DNA from: Snodgrassella alvi
Lineage (GTDB): Bacteria > Pseudomonadota > Gammaproteobacteria > Burkholderiales > Neisseriaceae
Assembly: GCF_040741455.2 (NCBI RefSeq)
Contig: NZ_CP160328.2
Coordinates: 1,178,001-1,242,000 of the forward strand
Direction of reading: 5' to 3'
Length of the DNA stretch: 64,000 nt
Positions within the stretch are counted from its first letter, which is position 1. Every line of letters starts with the position of its first letter. Below are positions 8,990-18,468 of the stretch, in pieces. The notes under the pieces are model-generated. The model worked only from the letters and a program-made list of their open reading frames with translations. It was not told where the DNA came from and did not search any database. The translations under genes were made by a program, and so were the position numbers.

Positions 8990-10003
8990 CTACAGATTAT
9001 GCGGCTGCTTTCTGGTTTTCCACCATGAAGCCAGAATCGCCAGCAGTAAAGCAGTAAATACCACAGCCAGTGAAGCAAAAGAAGGAATGTGCCACCATTT
9101 TGCCACCAGCATTTTGGCACCGATAAAAGTCAGGACCACTGCCAACCCATATTTGAGATAAACAAATTTTTCAACCACATTGGCCAATAAAAAATACATC
9201 GCACGCAAACCAAGCACCGCGAAAATATTCGAAGTAAACACAATAAACGGATCAGTGGTCACAGCAAAGACAGCTGGTATACTGTCTACAGCAAAAACCA
9301 CATCACTCAATTCAATCACTACCAATGTAAGCAATAATGGCGTGGCCATGCGCTGACCGTTTTCGATGGTAAAAAATTTCTCACGGTTAAATTGCTCACT
9401 GACGCGCATATGGCGGTGCAGCCAACCTATCAGTGGGTTATCAGCCAAACTTTTATTCTTATCTTTTTCCGGCAGCATCAGCTTAATCCCGCTATAAAGC
9501 AGGAATATACCAAACAGATACAGCACCCACTCAAAGCGGCTGACCAGAACTGCACCCAAAGCCACCATCACAGCACGTAGGACAATTGCCCCCAATACTC
9601 CGTACAATAACACTCGGTGTTGATACTCTGCCGGCACCTTAAAATAACTAAATATCAGCACGAAGACAAAAATATTGTCCACCGATAAAGATTTTTCCAG
9701 CACATAGCCAGTAAGAAAATCCATCACCGAATCAGCAGCCACCTCACTGCCCAGCATCGGATTATGCAGCAGCTCAAAATAGAGCCAGACAGCAAAACCA
9801 AGTGAAACAGTAATCCAGACGCATGTCCACAGCAGCGCTTCTTTAGTGCTAACGCGATGTACGCCTTCTTTTTTCAGCGTGAGCATATCTATCGCTATCA
9901 TTACAATTATGATGACGATAAATACGCCATAAAATAAAGGTGTGCCCACTGAATTCAAATGAGGCTGCATAAATTCTTTCTTTTTAATATTTTTATCATT
10001 CAA
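8990..10003 (-). CDS. TerC/Alx-family integral membrane protein
   Basis: A 337-residue polytopic membrane protein of the TerC family. It has about nine hydrophobic segments and the conserved acidic intramembrane motifs EKSLSVDNIFVF and VIELSDVVFAVDSIPAVFA, which carry the aspartates thought to bind metal. The closest functional analogue is E. coli Alx, implicated in manganese export and alkaline response. The frame starts at 10003, but the ATG at 9970 (MQPHLNS) is an alternative. I looked for a yybP-ykoY manganese riboswitch upstream and could not support one. Confidence 0.88.
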   Translation of the reverse strand: MNDKNIKKKEFMQPHLNSVGTPLFYGVFIVIIIVMIAIDMLTLKKEGVHRVSTKEALLWTCVWITVSLGFAVWLYFELLHNPMLGSEVAADSVMDFLTGYVLEKSLSVDNIFVFVLIFSYFKVPAEYQHRVLLYGVLGAIVLRAVMVALGAVLVSRFEWVLYLFGIFLLYSGIKLMLPEKDKNKSLADNPLIGWLHRHMRVSEQFNREKFFTIENGQRMATPLLLTLVVIELSDVVFAVDSIPAVFAVTTDPFIVFTSNIFAVLGLRAMYFLLANVVEKFVYLKYGLAVVLTFIGAKMLVAKWWHIPSFASLAVVFTALLLAILASWWKTRKQPHNL

Positions 10004-10984
10004 TTCCCGTTGCTAGAAGCCACTCTTCTAAACAAAATAAGAAACGAGCCAGTATTAAACAATAACATAGATACAACTACTACTGGCAACAGTTGTGCAT
10101 ATACAAACACTCTTCCGGTTCCAATTAAACGGATAATTCATTGCAATAACGATCAAAGCAGAAAATCTGGGGCTGACTGATACATGCATTATGAAATAAA
10201 ACCGCGTTTTAAAAATTATCCCAAAACAGCGACAATAAAGCCCACTCCTACCACGGAGAACGATTTAAGCTCATTTCAGCACATTTCAATTATTATCAAC
10301 CTTCCTCAATACCAAGCATAATGCTGAAAGTTTCAGAATACAAAATCATCGCTACATTAATATGGAAAAATAAAACTGGGATGACAGTTCTAACACTACA
10401 ATCTTCGGATATCAGCCGTCATTTTTTACTTTTGGTTAAATTCAGATTGTCTTTCATTTCACTGATCACATACTTATAATTGAAAGAGCCCTTTCTTTAT
10501 TAATATCAATTAATTCAGTATAAGAGCAACTTTAGAAAGCAGATATTGCTTGGTTTAGCTTATTTAATTAACTTGCACGTTACTCAGAGCAAAATTGTTT
10601 TCAGATTGTACTGTTTCACTGCTAGCCTGACGGCCAGATACAGATTTAGAATAGTCACATATTTACCCTATTTAATTAAATTTAAAAATAATATTTTAAT
10701 TATTTCTTCTTTTATATTACAAAAATTATTCAAAATGAAAACTTAGTACAAACATCAACTTTCCTAAGCTGTATTTGATTTTACCAACCAATCAATGTTT
10801 ACTTGCTTTGAATTTCAGATTCTTAAACGTTTCAGCACAACTTACCTGCCCAAATAAATATATGCAAGCGAAAAAGTTAATTTTTAATAAAAAAGGGAAT
10901 GTTTGTATTTATATTATTGACTTTAAAAATGTTTTTATTATGTTTTACGGTAGATTTAAACTTTTATTTTGCGAAAAAGATAAA
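10004..10984. other. Long AT-rich region upstream of the S24 repressor
   Basis: Nearly 1 kb of AT-rich sequence between terC and the repressor gene. It must hold the terC promoter at its left end. No convincing gene is present: the 66-codon frame at 10546-10746 is hydrophobic by composition only and has no ribosome binding site. The frame continuous with the repressor upstream of 10985 has no homology-like features. Confidence 0.5.
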
Positions 10985-11716
10985 ATGAAAAACTTTTACG
11001 ATGATAATATGATATTTGCGCAACGCATTTATGAAATAGTAGAACTTCTTGGCAACCCTAATACTGTTGCAAAAAAAGCAGGTGTAACAGCATCATCAGT
11101 ATTTAGATGGCTGCGAGGTGAATCCGACCCATCCAGAACAAATTTAATTAGGTTAGCAGATGCTGCTAATGTCAATATTGCCTGGCTTGCTACCGGAGAG
11201 GGTCAAAAATTCAAGGATAAAGAACAACTTGATACCAAAGATACAACAGATAGACACCTAGCAGTTAACGAAGCAGGAAAACTGGTAAATATAAAAGATT
11301 TTGTTTTTATTCCTGAATATGATATGAAAATTGGTGAAAACTACGGTTATATGACCAATGATGATGACCCCGTTTTAACTCTTGCTTTTCGCCGAGAATG
11401 GGTAACAGACTATTTGCACGCAAATCCACTAGACTTATCAGTAATGACGGTTAGGGGGGATTCAATGGCAGATATTTTGCTTGATGGTGACAAATTGTTA
11501 GTTAATCATGCTAAAAATAAACCTGCTACAGGTCTATATGTTTTAAAAATTGGTGATGAATTAATAGTAAAGCGCACTCAATTACTTCCAGATAACAAAT
11601 TATCAGTAAAATCACAAAATCAGGCTTATGATCCTTTTATAATCGATTTAAAGAGTGACTTAGAAAATAAAATTGAAATTATTGGACGAATTGAGTGGTT
11701 TTGTCGTCAAATTTAA
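10985..11716 (+). CDS. HTH / S24-peptidase phage-type repressor (LexA-like)
   Basis: A two-domain regulator. The N-terminal helix-turn-helix (about residues 15-65: NPNTVAKKAGVTASSVFRWL) would bind DNA. The C-terminal S24 domain carries the catalytic Ser in VRGDSMAD (Ser160 from this start) and the Lys in LIVKRTQ (Lys196), so RecA-stimulated self-cleavage is likely. The open frame begins at 10775, but the sequence before 10985 is low-complexity and looks untranslated. The start at 10985 puts the HTH at the usual distance. No phage structural or replication gene is nearby, so it may be a leftover of a prophage or island, or a recruited regulator. A terminator follows about 115 bases after the stop. 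Confidence 0.82.
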   Translation: MKNFYDDNMIFAQRIYEIVELLGNPNTVAKKAGVTASSVFRWLRGESDPSRTNLIRLADAANVNIAWLATGEGQKFKDKEQLDTKDTTDRHLAVNEAGKLVNIKDFVFIPEYDMKIGENYGYMTNDDDPVLTLAFRREWVTDYLHANPLDLSVMTVRGDSMADILLDGDKLLVNHAKNKPATGLYVLKIGDELIVKRTQLLPDNKLSVKSQNQAYDPFIIDLKSDLENKIEIIGRIEWFCRQI

Positions 11717-12186
11717 AACAGTACAGTATTTGATTTAAAAAGCTATAAATACTGTTTTAAAAGTGCTAAAGAATGTGCAATTTTTGCATATTTTGGTCTA
11801 AAAGAAAATCTTAATATTTTTTGTTATTGAACGGCTAAAATGCCCGTATTTCGGATATTTTAGCCATTTTTTTTGAGTATCTCCCTTAGTCTAAAAGAAA
11901 GCACTACCCCACATAAAAACCTTATAAACATGAAAAATTAAAAAACAAACTAAACAATAAAGAACTAAAGTTAAACAACAGCACTGAAAAAGCATACTCT
12001 CAATTTGGCAGGAACCTTTTCATCATCAAATATTTCAAGCTCATAAAAAATAAAATTTTCCGCCCAACCAGCATTAAATATCGTATATTTATTTCCATCC
12101 CACATTACCAGAACATTTACCTACGCAGAAACAGTATAAAAGCAGTCTAACCTACTGAGCCGAAATATTAATAAAGGAGAAAACGG
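11717..12186. other. Intergenic region with one terminator
   Basis: 470 AT-rich bases between the repressor and urea-transporter genes. It contains the hairpin terminator at 11833-11873 and, at its right end, the ribosome binding site AAAGGAG before 12187. Nothing else is recognised. Confidence 0.5.
11833..11873 (+). terminator. Intrinsic terminator of the repressor gene
   Basis: GGCTAAAAT (11833-11841) pairs with ATTTTAGCC (11857-11865) and is followed by ATTTTTTTT. Confidence 0.85.
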
Positions 12187-13149
12187 ATGAAAACAATGTC
12201 TGTAGCAGCGCAATGGCATCAATTATGCAACCACAACTACTGTGTCCGCTTTACCGATGTGATTCTCCGCAGCTACGGTCAGGTCATGCTCCAAAACAAT
12301 GCATTATCTGGACTGATTTTTCTGCTAGGGGTACTGATGGGGGGATGCTTTACGGGCAAACCAATTATAGGAATAGCCAGTTTAGTGGCCGTAATCAGCG
12401 CCAACATCATGGCCTATGTGTATAAGCTTAATGAAAAAGCATGGCAGCAAGGTATCTATGGCTTCAATGCCTGTCTGACAGGCATTGCATTGGCTACGTT
12501 TTGTGAAAATTCACCCTATTTATGGTTCACTATCGTACTGGCATCCATACTTTCGGTCTTCATTACCAAAGCCTTAAGCACAATATTACAGCAATGGTAT
12601 TTACCCTGTCTGACCATGCCCTTCATCCTGATTACATGGATATTCCTGTTGGCAATTCCTTCTTTTTCAGCGCTGTCACGAGTACAGGCAGATACCACTA
12701 CCGCACAAATCACCAGCTTCACACTGTTGCACCTGCTGCCAAACAGCATTCTTGGCATTGCTGAAGTATTTTTATTCAACAGTATACTGGTAGGAATAAC
12801 ATTTTTAATCGCTCTGGCTGTTAATTCCCTCCGAATCACCCTATATGCCATAATCGGTTCAATCCTTGCCATCGGCATCGCCCTACTGTACGGAGGTCAA
12901 CTTGAGCTTATTACACTGGGGCTTTATTCATTCAATGCGGTATTAACTGCTATTACATTGATTACCTTCAGCAATTCACCAGACAGTAAAACCAATTTCT
13001 ATATTTTACTGGCTATAATTCTCACCGTATTTACTCAGTCTGCCCTTACTACTCTTCTGAAACCCTATTCACTTCCGGTACTGACCATGCCTTTTGTACT
13101 GGTCAGCTGGTTATGGCTGCTGATTAACCAGACACTAAATCAACGCTAG
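12187..13149 (+). CDS. Urea transporter (UT family)
   Basis: A 320-residue integral membrane protein of the UT urea-channel family. The internal repeat typical of the family is visible: NALSG and GFNACLTGIAL in the first half, YSFNAVLTAITL in the second, and the paired signatures LPCLTMPF and LPVLTMPF about 150 residues apart. UT proteins let urea cross the inner membrane down its gradient. No urease genes are in the window. The ATG follows AAAGGAGAAAACGG, a strong ribosome binding site. It stands alone. Confidence 0.9.
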   Translation: MKTMSVAAQWHQLCNHNYCVRFTDVILRSYGQVMLQNNALSGLIFLLGVLMGGCFTGKPIIGIASLVAVISANIMAYVYKLNEKAWQQGIYGFNACLTGIALATFCENSPYLWFTIVLASILSVFITKALSTILQQWYLPCLTMPFILITWIFLLAIPSFSALSRVQADTTTAQITSFTLLHLLPNSILGIAEVFLFNSILVGITFLIALAVNSLRITLYAIIGSILAIGIALLYGGQLELITLGLYSFNAVLTAITLITFSNSPDSKTNFYILLAIILTVFTQSALTTLLKPYSLPVLTMPFVLVSWLWLLINQTLNQR

Positions 13150-13177
13150 TTAAATGCAAAAATAAAAACATTCTTTT

Positions 13178-13930
13178 ATGATAAAAAGATTCATTAGTAA
13201 AAATGATTTTGAGGGTAAAAATAAAACACCTAGTACTCTGCATAAGTATATTCATACTAGTGTAGATCCGGTAAATAAATTCGATCCAAGCGGATATATG
13301 GGGTTGGGCGATGTTATGACATGGCTTAATATCCAATTAAATTTGAATTTATTTAATACAGCCTAAAGAATACTTAACGTATACCATAAAATTAATGCTG
13401 TTTTAGATGTACTCTTTACTGTTCGAATGATTGGTGTTGTTGGAGGAAATATGCTCTATTGGAAAATACAATTGTCAGTGCAGTAGCATACAAGGGATTT
13501 GATTTTTCTGATGCAGGTACTCAATTTATAAGGTATGAAACATAAGCATTAACTTATAGGAGAACCAAGGTTGGGAGCTGGATATATATCAAAAATTGAA
13601 CGTTAAATATTTGAAATCATATATATTATATAAATCAACAATGTTACCTCAGGCACAATCTCAGTTTCGTTTAGATAAAGTCAATGGACATCCTGTAAAA
13701 CTATCATTTGGTTTTGGTGGACCAGGAAAAAATGAAACAGGAGCTATTTTTGGTACAGGTGTGGAAATGTCTGGAGATCGTCAATTATTCAGGATTAACT
13801 ATGATTTTAAAGGAAAAATGATGCTTATAGCGGAGCAATAGGTTTTAAAATAGAAAAGATTAAAGTGCTTTGAGATAAAGATTTTCCATATCATATGGTT
13901 TATAAATGGGAGCGAGGAAATAATAAAAAG
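13178..13930 (+). pseudogene. Decayed Rhs-type C-terminal toxin cassette
   Basis: The first 50 codons encode an Rhs core-domain ending: FEGKNKTPSTLHKYIHT, then SVDPVNKFDPSG, then a short unique segment. This is the conserved junction of Rhs/YD-repeat proteins, after which a variable toxin domain begins. Downstream, toxin-like fragments lie in different frames and are broken by stops: ENTIVSAVAYKGFDFSDAG near 13460-13540, and QSQFRLDKVNGHPVKLSFGF to FRINYDFKG at 13659-13820, the latter an 81-codon open frame at 13596-13841. Just after, a shifted frame reads AYSGAIGFKIEK. No Rhs core gene is upstream, so this is an orphan cassette, now non-coding. It precedes a putative immunity array. Confidence 0.7.
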
Positions 13931-14142
13931 AAATTTAGATGATAGTGAAATAACACTACGGAAATAGTATTCATATTATGCGCTTAGTGCACTGCAAAAA
14001 ATATTACTTAGTGTAACTGAAAATGGTGCGGCAAATGTAGAACAGGCTTAACTACATGAGCAAATTCAGCGATAGGCTGCTTTTCGTTGGTCAGGAATTT
14101 CTGTAATAGTACAATCCATACCATAAATTAAGGAGTAGAAAA

Positions 14143-14622
14143 ATGCTGCACGAACCGAAAGCAAAGGGATGTCATTTATATATACTACCTGACGATTCTG
14201 TGATTATACAAGGATTCTTTCATGATAATTACGGTCCTGGTCTTGTCCATTCTCACGTCAGAGCGTGTATTTCAAAAGAGCTGATACCGGTATTGTTAGG
14301 TAAACTTGTATTAAAGATAACCAATACTTCTAAGTTTATTGACGTTCAAGAATGGGTAAAAGATGAAGATTCATATAACAAGGCCTTTTTAAGCTTTGCT
14401 GGCTATAAAAATTTTAGAAGGCTGGAAAAAGAGACTGCCTGTGTGATAATTAAATTGGCGAATAATGTGATCACGATTACGCCAACAGAGTATGACCGTA
14501 AAGATGGCGGATTTTCACACCTTGTCGATAAAGAGGTAACGTGCTCTCCCGATGCAGAGAGTATTTATGAGCATTTAATTCCGTTGCTCAAACGCAGTAA
14601 CTATGAGCATTTAGCCTCTTAA
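14143..14622 (+). CDS. Tandem paralogue 1, possible immunity protein
   Basis: A 159-residue soluble protein that I do not recognise by family. It is clearly paralogous to the next two genes, and its last 60 residues are almost identical to copy 3 (KETACVIIKLANNVITITP onward). The N-terminus is about 11 residues shorter than in copies 2 and 3: it starts at MLHEPKAKG where the others have MLKIFKALASK before KEPK. AAGGAG precedes the ATG. Its place right after a decayed Rhs toxin cassette suggests an immunity function, but this is inferred from context. No terminator lies between it and copy 2. Confidence 0.75.
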   Translation: MLHEPKAKGCHLYILPDDSVIIQGFFHDNYGPGLVHSHVRACISKELIPVLLGKLVLKITNTSKFIDVQEWVKDEDSYNKAFLSFAGYKNFRRLEKETACVIIKLANNVITITPTEYDRKDGGFSHLVDKEVTCSPDAESIYEHLIPLLKRSNYEHLAS

Positions 14623-14785
14623 CAGCAATACAATAGCTAGTATTCAAGTTACCTTGATTAAAAAAAGATATAAATTAATGGATTCGATTTTTAATCGTTC
14701 TAAATAATTTGGTATACAGCACATGGTGTCAGTAGCTATATTTGGGCAAATACAGCATTTCGCCTTCAGGTCACAGGATTGATAA

Positions 14786-15298
14786 ATGTTAAAAATTTTT
14801 AAAGCATTAGCATCTAAGCATAAGGAACCGAAAAGAAAGGGATGTAGTTTATACGTATTACCTGATAACTCTGTAATTATACAAGGCTATTCTTATGAGA
14901 ATCACAGTCCTGGTTTTGTGAACTCTCGTGATATAGTGCGTATTTCAGAAGAGCTGATACCTGTATTGTTAGGTGAACTTGTATTAACGATAACCAATAC
15001 CACTAAGTTTATTGACCTTAAAGAATGGGTAAAAGATCACGATTCATATACCAAGGCCTTTTTGAGCTTTGCTGGCTATAAGAACTATAGAAGGTTGGAA
15101 AAAGAGGCTGCTTATGTCTTTATTGAATTGGAGAATAATGTGATCACGATTACGCCAACAGAATATGGCCTTTACGGTAGAGGTGGATTTGGATTCCTTG
15201 TCAATAAAGAGGTAACGTGCTCTCCTGACGCAGAGAGTATTTATGAGCATTTGATTCCGTTGCTCAAACGCAGTAACTATGAGCATTTAGCCTCTTAA
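14786..15298 (+). CDS. Tandem paralogue 2, possible immunity protein
   Basis: A 170-residue paralogue of its neighbours: MLKIFKALASK start, an LPDNSVIIQGY segment, an ELVLTITNTTKFIDLKEW centre and the shared SIYEHLIPLLKRSNYEHLAS end. It is the most divergent copy in the segment at about residues 105-140 (AAYVFIELENN, then YGLYGRGGFGFLVNKEV), where copies 1 and 3 agree with each other. It has no signal peptide or membrane segment, so it is probably cytosolic. A terminator hairpin follows at 15340. Function is unknown; immunity to a polymorphic toxin is the contextual guess. Confidence 0.75.
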   Translation: MLKIFKALASKHKEPKRKGCSLYVLPDNSVIIQGYSYENHSPGFVNSRDIVRISEELIPVLLGELVLTITNTTKFIDLKEWVKDHDSYTKAFLSFAGYKNYRRLEKEAAYVFIELENNVITITPTEYGLYGRGGFGFLVNKEVTCSPDAESIYEHLIPLLKRSNYEHLAS

Positions 15299-15339
15299 CA
15301 GCAATACAATAGCCAGTAGTTAGGTTGCCTTAATTAAAA

Positions 15340-15373
15340 AATCCTCAGAAATTTCATATTTCTGAGGATTTTT
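15340..15373 (+). terminator. Terminator after paralogue 2
   Basis: The stem ATCCTCAGAAAT (15341-15352) pairs with ATTTCTGAGGAT (15358-15369) and is followed by TTTTT. The same element recurs after paralogue 3. Confidence 0.85.
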
Positions 15374-15506
15374 GCGTAAATAAAAGGGATATAAAATAGA
15401 TGGATTCGATTTTTAATTGTTCAAAATAAATTGATATACAGCACATGGTGTCAGTAGCTATACTTGGGCAAATACAGCATTTCGTTTTCAGGTCAAAGGA
15501 TAGTAA

Positions 15507-16016
15507 ATGTTAAAAATTTTTAAAGCATTAGCATCTAAGGACAAGGAACCGAAAACAAAAAGATGTAATTTGTATATATTACCCGATAATTCTTTTATTA
15601 TACAAGGATTTTTTTATGAGAATTACAGTCCTGGGTTTGTTCATTCTCACGTCAGGGCGCGTATTTCAGAAGAGCTGATACCAGTATTGCTAGGTGAACT
15701 TGTATTAACGATAACCAATACCACTAAGTTTATTGACCTTAAAGAATGGGCAAAAGATCACGATTCATATTCCAAGGCCTTTCTGAGCTTTGCTGGCTAT
15801 AAAAATTTTAGAAGGCTGGAAAAAGAGACTGTCTGTGTGATAATTAAATTGGCGAATAATGTGATCACGATTACGCCAACAGAGTATGACCGTAAAGATG
15901 GCGGATTTTCACACCTTGTCGATAAAGAGGTAACGTGCTCTCCCGATGCAGAGAGTATTTATGAACATTTGATTCCTTTGCTCAAACGCAGTAACTATGA
16001 ACATTTAGCCTCTTAA
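15507..16016 (+). CDS. Tandem paralogue 3, possible immunity protein
   Basis: A 169-residue paralogue with a mosaic structure. Its first 11 residues and central LTITNTTKFIDLKEW-KDHDSY segment match copy 2. Its HSHVRA segment and everything from AGYKNFRRLEKET onward match copy 1. This pattern points to recombination or gene conversion among the copies. The upstream region of about 70 bases is nearly identical to that of copy 2, including the ATG context. A terminator hairpin follows at 16060. No known domain is recognised. Confidence 0.75.
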   Translation: MLKIFKALASKDKEPKTKRCNLYILPDNSFIIQGFFYENYSPGFVHSHVRARISEELIPVLLGELVLTITNTTKFIDLKEWAKDHDSYSKAFLSFAGYKNFRRLEKETVCVIIKLANNVITITPTEYDRKDGGFSHLVDKEVTCSPDAESIYEHLIPLLKRSNYEHLAS

Positions 16017-16058
16017 CTGCAATACAATAGCCAGTAGTTAGGTTGCCTTAATTAAAAA

Positions 16059-16094
16059 AATCCTCAGAAATTTCATATTTCTGAGGATTTTTGC
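16059..16094 (+). terminator. Terminator after paralogue 3
   Basis: An identical hairpin to that at 15340 (ATCCTCAGAAAT with ATTTCTGAGGAT, then TTTTT), carried by the tandem duplication. Confidence 0.85.
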
Positions 16095-16220
16095 GTAAAT
16101 AAAACGGATATAAAATAGATAGATTTGATTTTTTGATCGTATGAGTAAAGTGAGTAAAGAAATTTGAAAAAAAATTTTGATAATATCCCATCGGATAAAA
16201 GGCAAATTAATTTACTATTA

Positions 16221-16249
16221 AAAAAGACTGCCATAATGGCAGTCTTTTT
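16221..16249. terminator. Bidirectional terminator at the rpmE 3' end
   Basis: AAAAAGACTGCC (16221-16232) pairs with GGCAGTCTTTTT (16238-16249), with A and T runs at the two ends, so it can serve rpmE on the minus strand. Confidence 0.85.
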
Positions 16250-16273
16250 GGGTGCAATATCTTGCAAACAAGA

Positions 16274-16489
16274 TTAACGTTTGAACATATTGCCGTATTT
16301 CTGATTGAATTTGTCCACGCGACCAGTAGAGTCAACGATTTTCTGTTTACCGGTATAGAACGGATGACAAGCAGAGCATACTTCAATATTGAAAGTATCT
16401 TTTTCCATTGCAGATTTAGTTACAAAAGTATTACCGCAGGAGCAAGTCACAGTTACGTCGTGGTAGTTAGGTTGAATGCTGTTATTCAT
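16274..16489 (-). CDS. rpmE: 50S ribosomal protein L31, zinc-binding type
   Basis: A 71-residue ribosomal protein L31. Cysteines at CSCG and [10 protein letters not shown] form the zinc site of the C+ (RpmE) class, as opposed to the zinc-free RpmE2 paralogue. The motif HPFYTGKQK is diagnostic. It is monocistronic, with a strong terminator downstream and AGGAC just before the ATG. Confidence 0.96.
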   Translation of the reverse strand: MNNSIQPNYHDVTVTCSCGNTFVTKSAMEKDTFNIEVCSACHPFYTGKQKIVDSTGRVDKFNQKYGNMFKR

Positions 16490-16757
16490 AGTATCGTCCT
16501 TAGTTAAGCGGGCACAGGGGATGTGCCTGTACCTCTTGAAACGGATGTCTGGAATCGGGCGATTATACTCGCATGAGTAAAATTTTCAAGTAAATCAGCA
16601 CACAGAACAGCCATATTACACAGATGACCTGTGAAAAAGATGCACTTATTACCAGATTCAAAACATACCATACATTAAAAGTATAATACTGCTGTCAAGC
16701 CCCTGATTCAGAATAGATCCATAGTCTCTTTAATATCTGTTTTAGATAAAGAAAAAA

Positions 16758-18167
16758 TCAGGCACGGCGCCAGCTTGTACCATTAGCACCATCTTCCAAC
16801 ACAATACCGGCAGCCGTTAGCTCATCGCGAATACGGTCTGATTCTGCCCAGTTGCGTTCTGCACGCGCCTGCTGCCGTGCAGCAATCATCGCTTCAATGG
16901 TGGCATTATCAAGACCTTGTACGCCTTCACCCACTTCATTCTGCAAAAACGCCTCCGGATCACGCTGTAACAAACCCAGCAGACCACCCAGCCCTTTTAA
17001 GCACCCTGCCAATTGCGCATTATGAGTTTTATTAATTTCATTGGCCAGTTCGAATAGAACGGCAACAGCTTCCACTGTAGCAAAATCATCATTCATTGCA
17101 GCATAGAACCGGCGCGTATAATCATTTAAATCCGCATTAACTTCAACATCTGCGGCTGTTGTGTTTTTCAATGCTGTATACAAACGCGTCAAACTGCCTC
17201 TGGCATCATCAAGATGTGCGTCAGAATAATTTAAAGGACTGCGATAATGGGCACGCAAAATGAAAAAACGCACCACCTCTGCATCGTATTTTTGCAACAC
17301 TTCGCGGATAGTGAAGAAGTTTCCAAGGGATTTAGACATTTTTTCATTATCCACACGAATAAACCCATTATGTAGCCAATATTTTACATGGCTAGCAAAG
17401 TGATTTTTTTCCGTGCAACAACCTTGTTTTTCTGCACCGCAGCTCTGAGCAATCTCATTTTCATGGTGAGGAAACTGTAAATCAGCTCCACCACCGTGGA
17501 TATCAAAATTCTCACCCAACAAAGCTTTGCTCATAGCCGAACACTCAATATGCCAGCCCGGCCGACCACGTCCCCACGGGCTGTCCCACGCCGGTTCATG
17601 GGGTTTGGCCGCTTTCCACAACACAAAATCCAAGGGATCACGCTTGTAGCCATCCACATCCACTCGTTCACCAGCGCGCAAATCATCCAAACTCTTACCG
17701 CTCAGCTGGCCATAGTCAGGAAACTCACGTACCGCATAAAATACATCACCATTCTCAGCCAAATAAGCTTTACCATTTGCCATGATCTCTTCAATCATGG
17801 CAATCATCTGTCCAATATACTGTGTGGCTCTCGGCTCATGGTTTGGTGGCAGCACACCTAAAGCAGCCGCATCCTCATGCATAGCCAGAATATAATAATC
17901 AGTCAGTTCAGAAATACTGATGCCGCGCTCATTTGCCCGATTAATAATCTTATCGTCTATATCAGTAATATTACGCACATAATCAAGCTCATAGCCCAGC
18001 TCACGTATCCAGCGCGCCACCATATCAAACACAATCATCACCCGTGCATGCCCCAGATGGCAATAATCATAAACGGTCATGCCACACACATACATACGCA
18101 CCTGTGGTGGATTAATCGGTGTAAATTTCTGTTTGTTTCTAGTTAAGGTGTTATACAAGCTGAGCAT
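16758..18167 (-). CDS. cysS: Cysteinyl-tRNA synthetase
   Basis: A class I aminoacyl-tRNA synthetase that charges tRNA-Cys in the cytosol. Visible features are the zinc-site Cys in YVCGMTVYD, the HIGH motif as HLGHAR (about residue 38), [31 protein letters not shown] and the KMSKS loop (KMSKSLGNF, about residue 268). The C-terminal anticodon-binding region ends in TSWRRA. The usual MLSLYNTL start at 18167 is preferred to the ATG four codons upstream. A perfect DnaA-box sequence inside the gene (17347-17355) is encoded by VDNE codons and is probably incidental. Confidence 0.96.
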   Translation of the reverse strand: MLSLYNTLTRNKQKFTPINPPQVRMYVCGMTVYDYCHLGHARVMIVFDMVARWIRELGYELDYVRNITDIDDKIINRANERGISISELTDYYILAMHEDAAALGVLPPNHEPRATQYIGQMIAMIEEIMANGKAYLAENGDVFYAVREFPDYGQLSGKSLDDLRAGERVDVDGYKRDPLDFVLWKAAKPHEPAWDSPWGRGRPGWHIECSAMSKALLGENFDIHGGGADLQFPHHENEIAQSCGAEKQGCCTEKNHFASHVKYWLHNGFIRVDNEKMSKSLGNFFTIREVLQKYDAEVVRFFILRAHYRSPLNYSDAHLDDARGSLTRLYTALKNTTAADVEVNADLNDYTRRFYAAMNDDFATVEAVAVLFELANEINKTHNAQLAGCLKGLGGLLGLLQRDPEAFLQNEVGEGVQGLDNATIEAMIAARQQARAERNWAESDRIRDELTAAGIVLEDGANGTSWRRA

Positions 18168-18468
18168 GTCTGGTTCCAAAGTGACTGATAGTAGCCCTGA
18201 ATACAGGTAATTTAATTGAATGAGGCTAAACTGGCCGTTTTCAAGGGCGAACGAGCCTCAAACACGTTTAAATAAGACTAAATTGTAATATAGCGCAGTA
18301 AACTTGTCGCTTAAACCAGCATTGCTACAAAATAAATTACAGATATGCAAACCGGACAGAATATTTTCAGTTTGCGCACCTCCTCCCTCCCTCACTTGCT
18401 TTTCTGCTATAGATAGCATAAAACATACATGTGAAAACCATAATCAAATTTTAAGAGAAGGAGTAAGT
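18168..18468. other. Divergent promoter region of cysS and the OmpA-type lipoprotein
   Basis: About 300 bases between cysS (minus) and the lipoprotein gene (plus). The right end holds AAGAGAAGGAG, a strong ribosome binding site. A coding frame extends leftward from the lipoprotein to 18304 but shows no protein-like sequence and hides the real signal peptide. Confidence 0.5.

Larger units (their letters stand above)
14661..16102 (+). repeat. Tandem duplication of about 721 bases
   Basis: Two full units, about 14661-15381 and 15382-16102, each hold a leader, a paralogous gene and a 3' flank. The leaders share ATACAGCACATGGTGTCAG and the following 50 bases almost exactly. The second and third 3' flanks share the same terminator, and a third partial unit start lies near 16103-16130. 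The first gene (14143) lacks this leader and terminator, so it looks like the older or rearranged copy. Confidence 0.8.

Noticed and set aside
10004-10300. Possible yybP-ykoY manganese riboswitch before terC
   Set aside because: TerC/Alx genes often have one, but I could not find its conserved paired elements on the minus strand.
10546-10746. 66-codon plus-strand frame
   Set aside because: Composition reflects AT-rich DNA; no start signals or recognisable protein.
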